A stretch of 64,000 nucleotides of DNA from Mycolicibacterium hassiacum DSM 44199 (lineage in GTDB: Bacteria > Actinomycetota > Actinomycetes > Mycobacteriales > Mycobacteriaceae): NCBI RefSeq assembly GCF_900603025.1, contig NZ_LR026975.1, positions 1,054,001-1,118,000 on the forward strand, read 5' to 3'. Both the position numbers and the translations under genes were made by a program. The notes under the pieces were generated by a model. It saw only the letters and a list, made by a program, of their open reading frames with translations, searched no databases and was not told the DNA's origin. Each line of letters starts with the position of its first letter. Within the stretch, counting starts at the first letter, position 1. This document shows positions 37,505 to 46,086 of this stretch, in pieces.

Positions 37505-38521
37505 CTACAAGAGTCCTGCCTGCGTCATCAGTTCGGTCACCTTCTTCTCGTCCAGCGTCGAGGGGTCGACCTCGGGTGCCTGCAGCGAATCCAGCGGCGG
37601 CAGCGCGGAGTTGGCGGGCACGCCGCTGGCCACCGGGTACTCGAACGAGGTGCCCTGCTCCAGCACCTCCTGGCCGGCTTTGGAGGTGACGAACTTGATG
37701 AACCGCTGGGCCTGCTCGGGCTTCTTGCTCGACTTGAGCACTCCGCCGCCGGACAGGCTGATGAACGCGCCGGGATCCTCGTGCTTGAAGTAGTGCAGCG
37801 CGGTGTTGCCGCTGATCTCCTTGGTCTTGGCCTGATCGCGGAACCAGTAGTAGTGGTAGATGATCCCGCCGTCGACCTCACCGGCGTTGACCGCCCTGAG
37901 GGTGTCGATGTTGTTGTTGTAGAGCTTGGCGTTCTGCTTCATGCCGGCCAGCCACTCCGCGGTGGCCTGCTCGCCCTTGAGCTGCAGCAGCGCCGCGACG
38001 ATCGCCTGGAAGTCGGCTTTGGTGGGCGGCGCACCCCAGCGGCCCTTCCATTCGGGCTTCTGCAGATCCAGCATCGACTTGGGCAGCTGATCGGGGGTCA
38101 GCCGGTCCTTGTTGTAGACGAACACCGTGGTGCGGGCCGCCACACCGGTCCACGCGCCGCTCGGCGGGCGGTACTGCGCCGGCACCTGCTCGAGGGTTTC
38201 GGCGTCGAGTTCGGCGAACAGCCCGGCGTCCTCGACGGCGGCCATCGCGGGGGAGTTCTCGGTGAGGAACACGTCGGCGGGCGAGGAGTCGCCCTCGGCG
38301 ATCAGCTGATTCCCCAGCTCGGTGTCACCGCCCTGGCGGTAGGTCACCTTGATGCCGGTCTCCTTGGTGAACGCGTCGATCCACTCCTTGGTCAGCGACT
38401 CGTGCTGGGCGTTGTAGATCAGCAGCTCGTCGCTGTCCTCGGAGCTCGAGCAGGCGGTGCCCGCCAGCACGAGGGCAAGCGTGGTGCTGACTGCGGCGAT
38501 CCGGCTCCAATGACGGCCCAT
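37505..38521 (-). CDS. Iron(III)-type ABC substrate-binding lipoprotein
   Basis: 338 residues. Lipoprotein signal with Cys24 in LAGTAC. The mature protein is of the ferric-binding FbpA type: LLIYNAQHE at the start, GGDTELGNQL, VFLTENSPA, and the tyrosine-rich YHYYWFRDQ that could coordinate iron. First gene of a four-gene operon (binding protein, permease, ATPase, adenylation fusion). An IdeR-like box lies upstream at 38555-38573. Confidence 0.9.
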   Translation of the reverse strand: MGRHWSRIAAVSTTLALVLAGTACSSSEDSDELLIYNAQHESLTKEWIDAFTKETGIKVTYRQGGDTELGNQLIAEGDSSPADVFLTENSPAMAAVEDAGLFAELDAETLEQVPAQYRPPSGAWTGVAARTTVFVYNKDRLTPDQLPKSMLDLQKPEWKGRWGAPPTKADFQAIVAALLQLKGEQATAEWLAGMKQNAKLYNNNIDTLRAVNAGEVDGGIIYHYYWFRDQAKTKEISGNTALHYFKHEDPGAFISLSGGGVLKSSKKPEQAQRFIKFVTSKAGQEVLEQGTSFEYPVASGVPANSALPPLDSLQAPEVDPSTLDEKKVTELMTQAGLL

Positions 38522-38554
38522 CCGGAGACAGTCCTTCCCGCGCCGACCGGCGCA

Positions 38555-38573
38555 TTAGCTGAGGTTTGCCTAA
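38555..38573 (-). promoter_or_regulatory. Candidate IdeR/DtxR iron box
   Basis: TTAGGCAAACCTCAGCTAA on the minus strand matches the 19-bp IdeR consensus (TTAGGTTAGSCTAACCTAA) at 14 of 19 positions, with both outer TTA/TAA arms intact. It lies 34 bases upstream of the binding-lipoprotein start, a good place for iron-dependent repression. Confidence 0.6.
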
Positions 38574-38619
38574 ATGAACATACCCCGGTGCGGACGGCGG
38601 CGGCGGCGGGCCCGCCGGT

Positions 38620-38664
38620 GTGATCGGCCCCGGTGTGATCGGCCCCGGCGTGATCGGCCCCGGC
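38620..38664 (+). repeat. Tandem 15-bp repeat, three units
   Basis: Three copies of GTGATCGGCCCCGGC (one T at the end of the first) plus a degenerate partial fourth. It lies between divergent promoters of the iron ABC operon and the haem-binding gene. No coding role is supported. Confidence 0.8.
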
Positions 38665-38753
38665 GTGGTCGGCACTGTTGCCACCGGCCGCGAAGCGGTC
38701 CGATCATGATCGGACATGGGTAGCTTGACCGCAGGGGTACACCGACAGCGACC

Positions 38754-38769
38754 TAACCGCACTCGGTTA
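38754..38769. promoter_or_regulatory. Inverted repeat before the haem-binding gene
   Basis: TAACCGCACTCGGTTA, a perfect 6-bp inverted repeat with a 4-base centre, 20 bases upstream of the ATG at 38790. Likely in the leader; could be an operator or a small hairpin near the ribosome binding site (GGAGGA). Confidence 0.45.
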
Positions 38770-38789
38770 ACGCAGGAGGACAGACACCC

Positions 38790-39197
38790 ATGCGAACCTC
38801 GGTTGTTTGGAGAACCCAGGCTGCTTCACTCGCCGTCGGGGCCGCCGCGGCCCTGACGCTGTGCGGCGGCGGAGTCGCCGCCGCACAGCCCGCGGGCCAG
38901 CCGCCCGGCTGCACCGCCAGCAACTTCTCCCACACCGCCAGCGGGGTGCTCGCCGCGGCCGGCGCCTGGCTGGACGCCCACCCGGAGGCGAACGACGTGC
39001 TGACCGCCGCCGGGCAGCGGGGCGCGGGCGCCGAGCAGTCCGTCCGCGACTACTTCGTCGCGCGCCCGCAGGAGTACCAGGAGCTGCGGGCCATCGCGGC
39101 GCCCCTGATCGATCTGCAGCGCGGCTGCAACGCCGCGATCCAGCCGATGCAGATCGCCGCGCTGTACGAGGCGCTGTCGCGGGGCGGGCCGCACTGA
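38790..39197 (+). CDS. Secreted haem-binding (haemophore-like) protein
   Basis: 135 residues with a Sec signal peptide (about 1-32, ending VAAAQ). The mature helical domain with two cysteines (one in PPGCTASN, one in QRGCNAAI) and the LxAHPE-like DAHPEANDVL pattern matches the mycobacterial haem-binding MHB family (Rv0203-like). These proteins bind haem outside the cell. Divergent to the iron ABC operon, consistent with shared iron control. Confidence 0.8.
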   Translation: MRTSVVWRTQAASLAVGAAAALTLCGGGVAAAQPAGQPPGCTASNFSHTASGVLAAAGAWLDAHPEANDVLTAAGQRGAGAEQSVRDYFVARPQEYQELRAIAAPLIDLQRGCNAAIQPMQIAALYEALSRGGPH

Positions 39198-39267
39198 ACC
39201 GATGAGTTCCGGTGGGCCGGCCGGTCGGTACCTGTGACGGGGTGATTGACGACGAAGGGAGCGGCCC

Positions 39268-39993
39268 ATGACCTCCGGACCGAATCCGGGGCCGGCCACC
39301 GGGACCACCGCGGCCCGCGCGTTGCCGCCGGTGGTCGACGAGGCCACCTGGCGCGACGCGCTGGCGGAGCTGAGGCGCCGGGAGAAGGCGGTGACCCGTG
39401 AACTCGACGCGGTCGCGGCCCAGCGGCGCCGACTGCCGATGGTGCGCCTGCACGACTACACGCTGATCGGCGCGGACGGGCCGGTCCGGCTCGTCGACGT
39501 GTTCGCCGGCCGTTCGCAGCTGATCACCTATCACCACATGTGGAGCGACGGCGCCGAGTGGCAGTGCGGCGGCTGTACCTGGTACACCTCCCAGTTCACC
39601 CGGCTGGAGTTCCTGGACAACTTCGACGCCCGGTTCGTTGTCGTCACCAACGGGCCGATCGAGCAGGCCCTGGCCTACCGCGAGAAGGTCGGCAACCGGA
39701 TGGAGTGGTACTCGTCGGCGCAGAGCTCGTTCGGCGCCGACGTCGACGCCCCGCCCGGCGGGGGGTTCGCGATCAACGTGTTCCTGCGCGACGGCGAGAC
39801 CGTCTACCGCACCTGGCACACCACCGGCCGCGGTGTCGAACAGCTCAGCCACATCTTCGGGCTGATCGACGTGCTGCCCTACGGCCGGCAGGAGCAGTGG
39901 CAGGACTGCCCGGACGGCTGGCCGAAGAGACCCACCTACGCGGGGTGGCCGGACAGCCCCGACATCGCGCGGTGGTACGGATCGGGTGGCTGA
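39268..39993 (+). CDS. DUF899 family thioredoxin-fold protein
   Basis: 241 residues, DUF899 type. HHMW, the CGGCTWYTSQ cysteine motif and PYGRQEQWQD are family marks. The fold is thioredoxin-like, and a redox role is presumed but not established. ATG at 39268 with GAAGGGAG upstream. Appears to be a single-gene unit before the yraN block. Confidence 0.85.
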   Translation: MTSGPNPGPATGTTAARALPPVVDEATWRDALAELRRREKAVTRELDAVAAQRRRLPMVRLHDYTLIGADGPVRLVDVFAGRSQLITYHHMWSDGAEWQCGGCTWYTSQFTRLEFLDNFDARFVVVTNGPIEQALAYREKVGNRMEWYSSAQSSFGADVDAPPGGGFAINVFLRDGETVYRTWHTTGRGVEQLSHIFGLIDVLPYGRQEQWQDCPDGWPKRPTYAGWPDSPDIARWYGSGG

Positions 39994-40075
39994 CGATCTG
40001 GGGATGGATCCGGGGTTGGGGATAACCCGGTCCTGAACCCGAATGGTTGTCGGGGCCGCACCGCAGGGTGGGGCC

Positions 40076-40444
40076 ATGACTTCGTGGAGCCGCGCCGAAC
40101 TCGGGGCGTTCGGCGAACAGGTCGCCGTCGAGCATCTGCAGTCGCTGGGGTTACGGGTGTTGGCCCGCAACTGGCGTTGCCGCTACGGCGAACTCGATGT
40201 GATCGCGGTCGACGATGCGGCGCGGTGCGTGGTGTTCGTGGAGGTCAAGACCCGCACCAGTGACCGGTTCGGCGGGGTGGCGGAGGCGGTGCCGCCGGCC
40301 AAGGTGCGTCGGCTGCGCCGGCTGGCCGGGCTGTGGCTGGCCGACCAGGACCACCGGTGGTCGACGGTGCGCATCGATGTGGTCGGGGTGCGCATCGGTC
40401 GCCGGCGACGTCCGGAGATCACCCACCTGCAGGGGGTGGGCTGA
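40076..40444 (+). CDS. yraN: YraN family (UPF0102) nuclease-like protein
   Basis: 122 residues from ATG 40076 (GGGTGGGG upstream). GELDVIAVDD and VVFVEVKTRT carry the Asp and Glu-x-Lys residues of the restriction-endonuclease-like fold. Biological role is unsettled. Its stop shares a base with the comM start. The yraN-comM-dprA order is conserved in mycobacteria (Rv2898c-Rv2896c). Confidence 0.92.
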   Translation: MTSWSRAELGAFGEQVAVEHLQSLGLRVLARNWRCRYGELDVIAVDDAARCVVFVEVKTRTSDRFGGVAEAVPPAKVRRLRRLAGLWLADQDHRWSTVRIDVVGVRIGRRRRPEITHLQGVG

Positions 40445-41955
40445 TGACGCTGGGGCGGGCGTACTCGGTGGCGGTGTGCGGACTCGACGGGCGGATCGTC
40501 GAGATCGAGGCCGACATCTCGTCGGGGTTGCCGGGGATCCACATCGTCGGGCTGCCCGACACCGCGCTGCAGGAGTCGCGTGACCGGGTTCGGGCGGCGG
40601 TCAACAACTGCGGCTACCAGTGGCCGCAGACCCGGGTGACGTTGGCGTTGTCGCCGGCCACGCTGCCGAAGATGGGTTCGGTCTACGACATCGCGCTGGC
40701 GATGGCGGTGTTGTCGGCCGACCGCAAGGTCGCCTGGCCGCGGCTGGCCGAGACGGTGCTGCTCGGCGAGCTGGCGCTCGACGGCCGGGTGCGGCCGGTC
40801 AAGGGGGTGCTGCCCGCGGTGCTGGCGGCCCGCCGGGAGGGCCGGCCGACGGTGGTGGTGCCGGTCGACAACCTGGCCGAGGCCAGCCTGGTCGACGGCA
40901 TCGAGGTGTGGGGTGTGCACACGCTGCGGCAACTGCGCGCCTGGATGGCCGGCAAGGGGCGTCTCGAGCAGCGGGTGGACGTCCAGCCCGGTGCCGAGGA
41001 CACCACGCCGGATCTCGCCGATGTGGTGGGGCAGGCGCAGGCGCGCTATGCGGTCGAGGTGGCGGCCGCCGGTGCCCACCACCTCATGCTGACCGGGCCG
41101 CCGGGAGTCGGCAAAACCATGCTGGCGCAGCGGCTTTCGGGACTGTTACCGGATCTGACCGAAAGCGAGGCGCTGGAGGTCACCGCGATCCACTCGGTGG
41201 CCGGGCTGTTGTCGGACCGCACCCCGCTGATCACCCGTCCACCGTTCGTGGCGCCGCACCACACCTGCACCGTCGCGGCCATGGTCGGCGGCGGCACCGG
41301 AATGGCCCGCCCCGGAGCGGTCAGCCGGGCGCATCGCGGTGTGCTGTTCCTCGACGAATGCGCCGAGATCGGCACCAGCGTGCTGGAGGCGTTGCGCACC
41401 CCGTTGGAGGACGGGGAGGTCCGGTTGGCCCGCCGTGACGGGGTGGCTCGCTATCCGGCCCGGTTCCAACTGGTCCTGGCGGCCAACCCGTGTCCGTGCG
41501 CACCCGCGGATCCGCGCGACTGCATCTGCGCACCGCAGGCCAAACGCCGGTACCTGGGCCGGCTGTCGGGCCCGCTGCTGGACCGGGTGGACCTGCGCGT
41601 CGAGATGCACTCGGAACGGGCGGGAACGTTCGGGGAGCAACAGGGGGAGTCGACCGCGGTGGTCCGCGAACGGGTCGCCGCCGCCCGCGCGGCCGCGGCA
41701 GAGCGCTGGCGGCCCCACGGCATCGGCACCAACGCTGAGGTCAGCGGGTCGCTGCTGCGCCGGCAGTTCCGCCCGTCCCGGGCGGCGATGGCGCCGTTGA
41801 CCACCGCGCTGGATCGAGGGGTGATCAGTGCGCGCGGGGCGGTGCGCACGCTGCGGGTCGCCTGGACGCTGTGCGATCTCGCCGGCCGCACATCGCCTGA
41901 TCTGCAGGACATTTCGACGGCGTTGAGTTTCCGGCAGGGAGGGGTGGCGCGATGA
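40444..41955 (+). CDS. comM: ComM-like Mg-chelatase-family ATPase
   Basis: 503 residues, full length. An N-terminal Lon-like domain (SSGLPGIHIVGLPD, RVTLALSPA) is followed by an AAA+ domain with Walker A GPPGVGKT and Walker B LFLDECAE. The cysteine cluster CPCAPADPRDCIC is typical. In other bacteria ComM is a hexameric helicase promoting branch migration in natural transformation. ATG at 40444 is coupled to yraN, and the gene overlaps dprA by four bases. Confidence 0.93.
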   Translation: MTLGRAYSVAVCGLDGRIVEIEADISSGLPGIHIVGLPDTALQESRDRVRAAVNNCGYQWPQTRVTLALSPATLPKMGSVYDIALAMAVLSADRKVAWPRLAETVLLGELALDGRVRPVKGVLPAVLAARREGRPTVVVPVDNLAEASLVDGIEVWGVHTLRQLRAWMAGKGRLEQRVDVQPGAEDTTPDLADVVGQAQARYAVEVAAAGAHHLMLTGPPGVGKTMLAQRLSGLLPDLTESEALEVTAIHSVAGLLSDRTPLITRPPFVAPHHTCTVAAMVGGGTGMARPGAVSRAHRGVLFLDECAEIGTSVLEALRTPLEDGEVRLARRDGVARYPARFQLVLAANPCPCAPADPRDCICAPQAKRRYLGRLSGPLLDRVDLRVEMHSERAGTFGEQQGESTAVVRERVAAARAAAAERWRPHGIGTNAEVSGSLLRRQFRPSRAAMAPLTTALDRGVISARGAVRTLRVAWTLCDLAGRTSPDLQDISTALSFRQGGVAR

Positions 41956-43136
41956 TCGACCTCGGTGCCGACGGGGCGGCGCGCAACTCGGGCGGCGGGC
42001 TCGCCGACGACGAGATCGCCCGCGCGTGGGCGTATCTGTCGCGGGTCGCGGAGCCACCGTGCCCGGCGCTGACCGATTTGGTGCTCCGGTGCGGCCCGGT
42101 GGAGGCGGCGGCGCGGGTTCGGGCCGGCGCAGTCGGCGCCGCGTTGCTCGAGCACGTGCAGGCGCGACGTCATATCGACTGCGCCGCTGAGGATTTGGAC
42201 GTGTTGCAGCGACTGGGCGGGCGGTTGGTCACCATGGGCGACGCCGAGTGGCCGGTGCTGGCGTTCCGCGCTTTCGACGGCGCCCCGCAACGCTTGGAGC
42301 GGATGGGGTCGCGCGCGCATCCGCCGCTGGTGTTGTGGGTCACCGGGCCGGTTCGGCTCGACGAGATCACCGCGCGGGCGGCGGCAATCGTCGGCACCCG
42401 GGCCGCGACCGCCTACGGCGAGCATGTCGCGGCCGACCTCGCCGCCGGGTTGGTCGCGCGCGACGCCGCGGTGGTCTCCGGCGGTGCGTTCGGTGTCGAC
42501 GGGGCCGCGCACCGCGCCGCGCTGGCGGCCGGGGGACCGACCGTCGCGGTGCTCGCCGGCGGGATCGACGTGCCGTATCCGGCCGGGCATACGTCGCTGT
42601 TGCGGCGGATCGGCGAGGAAGGCCTGGTGGTCAGCGAATACCCGCCCGGGGAACGGCCGGCGCGGCACCGCTTCCTGACCCGCAACCGGTTGGTGGCCGC
42701 ACTGGCCGGCGCGACGGTCGTGGTCGAGGCCGGCGCCCGCTCCGGGGCGGCCAACACCGCGGCCTGGTCCCGCGCCCTGGGCCGGCCGGTGTGCGCGGTG
42801 CCCGGGCCGGTCACCTCCGCGGCGTCGGTCGGGTGTCATGCGCTGCTGCGCGCCGGCGCACAGCTGGTCACCCGCGCCGAGGACATCGTCGAACTGATCG
42901 GGCGGATGGGCGAATTCGCGCCCGAGGAGCAGCGGCCGACCACTGTGCTGGACGGACTGGCCGAGATCGAACAGCGCGTCTATGACGCGTTGCCGGCGCG
43001 GGCGGCACGCACCGCCGACGAGATCGCGGTGGCCGCCGGGCTGCCGGCGACCGCGATCCTGGGCCCGTTGGCCGTGCTGGAACTCAGCGGGCTGGTCACC
43101 GCGCACGCGGGTCGTTGGCAGCGGGTACGGCGCTGA
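41952..43136 (+). CDS. dprA: DNA-processing protein DprA
   Basis: 394 residues. Rossmann-like DprA core with VGTRAATAYGEH, SGGAFGVDGAAHRAAL and GGIDVPYPAGH; an N-terminal helical region and a C-terminal winged-helix-like part (about 325-390) flank it. DprA loads RecA on incoming single-stranded DNA. ATG at 41952 overlaps comM (ATGA). Confidence 0.93.
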   Translation: MIDLGADGAARNSGGGLADDEIARAWAYLSRVAEPPCPALTDLVLRCGPVEAAARVRAGAVGAALLEHVQARRHIDCAAEDLDVLQRLGGRLVTMGDAEWPVLAFRAFDGAPQRLERMGSRAHPPLVLWVTGPVRLDEITARAAAIVGTRAATAYGEHVAADLAAGLVARDAAVVSGGAFGVDGAAHRAALAAGGPTVAVLAGGIDVPYPAGHTSLLRRIGEEGLVVSEYPPGERPARHRFLTRNRLVAALAGATVVVEAGARSGAANTAAWSRALGRPVCAVPGPVTSAASVGCHALLRAGAQLVTRAEDIVELIGRMGEFAPEEQRPTTVLDGLAEIEQRVYDALPARAARTADEIAVAAGLPATAILGPLAVLELSGLVTAHAGRWQRVRR

Positions 43137-43171
43137 CCGGGATGACGGGGGGTACGGCAGGAGTTGTGGTG

Positions 43172-43645
43172 ATGAGCGACCAGAGCATCTCCGACACGGT
43201 CACCCGGCTGCTGCACGCCGTGGACGACCTCGACCGGAACACCGCCCGGGCGCTGCTGGCCGACCGAGTGGCCCCGGACTACACGTCGCTGTGGGGCGGG
43301 GAGCCGTAGGAACCGTCCGCCGAGGAGGTGATCGACTCCTGGCGGCAGCTGCTGCCGGGGTTCGACGCCACCCAGCACCTGACCGGGCCGATCGTGGCGA
43401 CGACCGCCGATGCCGGCGCCTGCTGTGGCACAACCGTTCGCGGTCACCACACGCTGATCCGGCAGGGGCGGACCAGCGTGTGGATGGTCGCCGGGCGTTA
43501 CCGGGTCTCGCTCGTCCGCGTCGACGGGGTGTGGCGGATCAGTGGGATCACGCTGAAGGTCTCCTACGAACAGGGGGATCGGGAGCTGGTGGAGCGGGCG
43601 CAGGAGCGGGTGGCGCCGGGCAGGGGAGGCCGCACGTCGGTGTGA
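43172..43645 (+). pseudogene. SnoaL/NTF2-like protein gene with in-frame stop
   Basis: ATG at 43172 with AGGAG upstream opens a 157-residue frame interrupted only by a TAG at 43307-43309 (codon 46). Before the stop: LLHAVDDLDRNTARALLADRV. After it, in the same frame: EVIDSWRQLLPGF and the beta-strand pattern SVWMVAGRYRVSLVR. The two halves read as one NTF2-fold protein. The cause is a single nonsense mutation (for example CAG to TAG) or a sequencing error. No clear function. Confidence 0.75.
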
Positions 43646-43654
43646 GTTCCGGTC

Positions 43655-43697
43655 GTGAATCAACGGGCCCGGCATGGGGTTGGGCGCCCCGATTCAC
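43655..43697. terminator. Hairpin between convergent genes
   Basis: GTGAATC (43655-43661) pairs with GATTCAC (43691-43697), with further GGGC/GCCC pairing inside. It lies between the 3' ends of the NTF2-like pseudogene and the peroxiredoxin-like gene. No U-tract. Confidence 0.4.
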
Positions 43698-43712
43698 TCC
43701 GCGGGGCGCGGG

Positions 43713-44249
43713 TCACCCGCGTTCGGCGTGCGCCAGCACCTCGTCGACCGACCACTGATCGTCGGCGTGACGGCCGTATTTGCACGCGAGCACCCTGGCG
43801 CCGGGCGCGATCAGGAAATCGGCGGGCAGGCCGAGCCGCCCGTTGGCCGGCCGCAGCGACGGCAAACCGAACCGGCCCACGGCGGTCAACGCACTGCCGC
43901 GCACGATCGCCGACCAGCTGCGCGGGTCCAGCAGCGCCCGCGCGCCGGCCTCGACGCCGAATCTGCGGTAGACCACCTTGTCCGGGTCGGCGACGGTCGC
44001 GAACGGGAGATCGGCCGTGTGCTCGGCCAGTTCGTCGGCAGGCGAGTGGAAGAACACCACTTCTCGGACACCCGCACGCTCGAGCTCGTCGTGCCGGGAT
44101 ACGAACGAGCGCAGGTGCAGGTTGCAGATCGGGCAGCCGGCGAACCGGCGGAACTGTAGATGCACCAGGCGTTCGGGATCCGGGACCAAAATGAGTTCGC
44201 CTGTGACACTGTTGAACTCAGCTCTGGTGATAGTGGACGGTGGCGGCAT
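43713..44249 (-). CDS. AhpC/TSA peroxiredoxin-like protein
   Basis: 178 residues from ATG 44249 (GAGGAG upstream; an upstream in-frame extension runs through the operators and is rejected). The redox motif CPICN (GCPICNLHLRS) and DFLIAPGARVLACKYG place it with thioredoxin-fold AhpC/TSA-like proteins. Divergently transcribed from a TetR regulator with two matching operators between them, so control by that regulator is likely. Confidence 0.82.
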   Translation of the reverse strand: MPPPSTITRAEFNSVTGELILVPDPERLVHLQFRRFAGCPICNLHLRSFVSRHDELERAGVREVVFFHSPADELAEHTADLPFATVADPDKVVYRRFGVEAGARALLDPRSWSAIVRGSALTAVGRFGLPSLRPANGRLGLPADFLIAPGARVLACKYGRHADDQWSVDEVLAHAERG

Positions 44250-44271
44250 GACGACTCCTCGAGGGGCATTA

Positions 44272-44286
44272 GCGTGCGCTGTACGC
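44272..44286. promoter_or_regulatory. Candidate TetR operator, copy 1
   Basis: GCGTGCGCTGTACGC, two mismatches from the perfect palindrome at 44304-44318. Centres are 32 bases apart, about three helical turns, so two dimers could bind on one face. Lies 23 bases upstream of the peroxiredoxin-like start. Confidence 0.5.
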
Positions 44287-44303
44287 TTACCGTCCACGCT
44301 AGG

Positions 44304-44318
44304 GCGTACGGTGTACGC
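44304..44318. promoter_or_regulatory. Candidate TetR operator, copy 2
   Basis: GCGTACGGTGTACGC, a perfect 6-bp inverted repeat around GGT, 11 bases upstream of the TetR ATG. Suits autorepression and control of the divergent gene. Confidence 0.6.
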
Positions 44319-44329
44319 TGTCAACCGTC

Positions 44330-44938
44330 ATGCCACGCCCACGCTCGCTGACCCACCAGCAGATCGCCGCCGCCGCGCTCGACGTCGTCGACGCCGACGG
44401 CCTGGCCGCCCTGTCGATGCGCACGGTGGCGCGCCGCCTGAATGTCGGCACCATGTCGCTGTACCGCTACGTCGCCGACCGCGACGAACTCGAGGCGATG
44501 GTGGTCGACCTGGTGCTCGACACGGTCGATCTGCGGGTGCCGACCGGGTCGGCCCGACACCGGATCGCGGTGTTGGCCGAACGGGTGCGCGAGGCCACCG
44601 CCCGGCATCCCGCCGTGGTGCCACTGGTGCTCGCGCACCGGCATCGCACGCCGGCGTCGCTGCGCTGGGGCGAGGCGGTCCTCGGGGTGCTCGCCGAAGC
44701 CGGCTACACCGGAAAGCGGCGGGTGTACGCGTTCCGGGCGCTGCTCGCCTACGTCTTCGGCGCGCTGGAGGTCGAGCACTACAGCCCGCTGTCCGGCCCG
44801 GGCACCGAGGCGCTGGCCGCCCTGCCTGCCGACGAGTACCCGATGTTGGCGAAGACCGCCGCAGCGGCGGGAGGGATCGCCGCGGCCGAGGAATTCCGCC
44901 GCGGTCTGGACATCGTGCTGCGCGGTCTGGAGCTCTGA
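44330..44938 (+). CDS. TetR family transcriptional regulator
   Basis: 202 residues. N-terminal helix-turn-helix (VARRLNVGTMSLYRYVADRD, about 33-52) and a C-terminal helical domain of the TetR_C_1 type used by tetracycline-repressor-like proteins. ATG at 44330. Divergent from the peroxiredoxin-like gene; two 15-bp repeats in the 80-base gap are the likely binding sites. Confidence 0.88.
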   Translation: MPRPRSLTHQQIAAAALDVVDADGLAALSMRTVARRLNVGTMSLYRYVADRDELEAMVVDLVLDTVDLRVPTGSARHRIAVLAERVREATARHPAVVPLVLAHRHRTPASLRWGEAVLGVLAEAGYTGKRRVYAFRALLAYVFGALEVEHYSPLSGPGTEALAALPADEYPMLAKTAAAAGGIAAAEEFRRGLDIVLRGLEL

Positions 44939-45231
44939 CCTGGAGGGGCGGCCGCATTCGAGCGCCATCGTCGCCGCGGCGTACTGACGCGGGGGCCGCC
45001 CGGCGCCGTTGCGTGCAGCCGTCATGCCTGCTGACCCGACTCGGGCAGTTCGAACTCCGCCCGGCGCCACGCCAGAGCGTAGCCGGGCCCGTTCTCACAT
45101 CGGCTACCCCGGCAACCGGTCGGCACACCGTTGCGGCCCCTCGTGCCCTGCAGGCGGCAGTGCCGCCGTGGCGCTGCGTGACAACCAGCCGCCGTATCCT
45201 CGGCTGGAGCGAGTGGAAAGGTGGGTGACAC

Positions 45232-46086
45232 GTGGCAGGGCGTCCGATTCACACCTTCGAGGTGGTGCACCGCGAGCAGTTGACCCCGCACATGCTGCGG
45301 CTGGTGCTCGGTGGCCGCGGGTTCGACACGTTCACCCCCAACGAGTACACCGACGCCTACGTCAAACTCGTCATCGTCGACCCCGCGATCGATGTCGCGG
45401 CGCTGCCGCAGCCGCTGGGAATCGACAGCTTCGCCGACCTGCCCCCGCAACAGCGCCCCACGGTGCGAACCTTCACCGTGCGTCGGGTCGACCGGGAACG
45501 CCGTGAGATCAGCATCGACTTCGTGGTGCATGGCGATCAGGGAGTCGCCGGGCCGTGGGCGGCCGCCGCCGAGCCCGGCCAGCCCGCGTATCTGATGGGA
45601 CCCAGCGGCGCCTACGCCCCCGATCCCGGTGCCGACTGGCACCTGATGGCCGGCGACGAGACGGCGATCCCGGCGATCAGTGCGGCGCTGGAGGCGCTGC
45701 CCGACGACGCGGTCGGCCGGGTTTTCATCGAGGTGTCCGGGCCCGATGACGAGTTGCCGCTCCGGAAACCCGACGGGGTCGAGGTGCGCTGGATTCATCG
45801 TGGTGGTCGGGCGGATCTGGTGCCCGAGGACCGGGCCGGCGACCACGCTCCGCTGATCGCCGCGGTCAAGCAGATGCCCTGGCTGCCCGGCCAGGTGCAG
45901 GTGTTCATCCACGGCGAGGCGCAGGCGGTCATGCACAATCTGCGGCCTTACATCCGCAAGGAACGCGGCGTGGACGCCAAATGGGCGTCGTCGATCTCGG
46001 GCTACTGGCGGCGCGGCCGCACCGAGGAGTCGTTCCGGGAGTGGAAGCGTCAACTCAAGGAAGCCGAAGCCGCCGGGGGCAGCTGA
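45232..46086 (+). CDS. Siderophore-interacting FAD protein (ViuB-like)
   Basis: 284 residues from GTG 45232 (GGAAAGG upstream). Flavin-reductase fold: RPTVRTFTVRR for FAD, GDETAIPAI for NAD(P)H, and the C-terminal SISGYWRRGRTEE typical of siderophore-interacting proteins, which reduce ferric siderophores in the cytoplasm. It corresponds by position (near dprA) to Rv2895c ViuB of M. tuberculosis. No IdeR box was found upstream in the 293-base gap. A minus-strand frame ending at 45022 resembles a protein tail but lacks a start. Confidence 0.88.
   Translation: MAGRPIHTFEVVHREQLTPHMLRLVLGGRGFDTFTPNEYTDAYVKLVIVDPAIDVAALPQPLGIDSFADLPPQQRPTVRTFTVRRVDRERREISIDFVVHGDQGVAGPWAAAAEPGQPAYLMGPSGAYAPDPGADWHLMAGDETAIPAISAALEALPDDAVGRVFIEVSGPDDELPLRKPDGVEVRWIHRGGRADLVPEDRAGDHAPLIAAVKQMPWLPGQVQVFIHGEAQAVMHNLRPYIRKERGVDAKWASSISGYWRRGRTEESFREWKRQLKEAEAAGGS

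Noticed and set aside
45022..45126. Minus-strand frame ending in YALAWRRAEFELPESGQQA
   Set aside because: It reads like a protein C-terminus, but there is no supported start and the upstream part is antisense to the siderophore-interacting gene. Possibly a decayed fragment; not listed as a gene.
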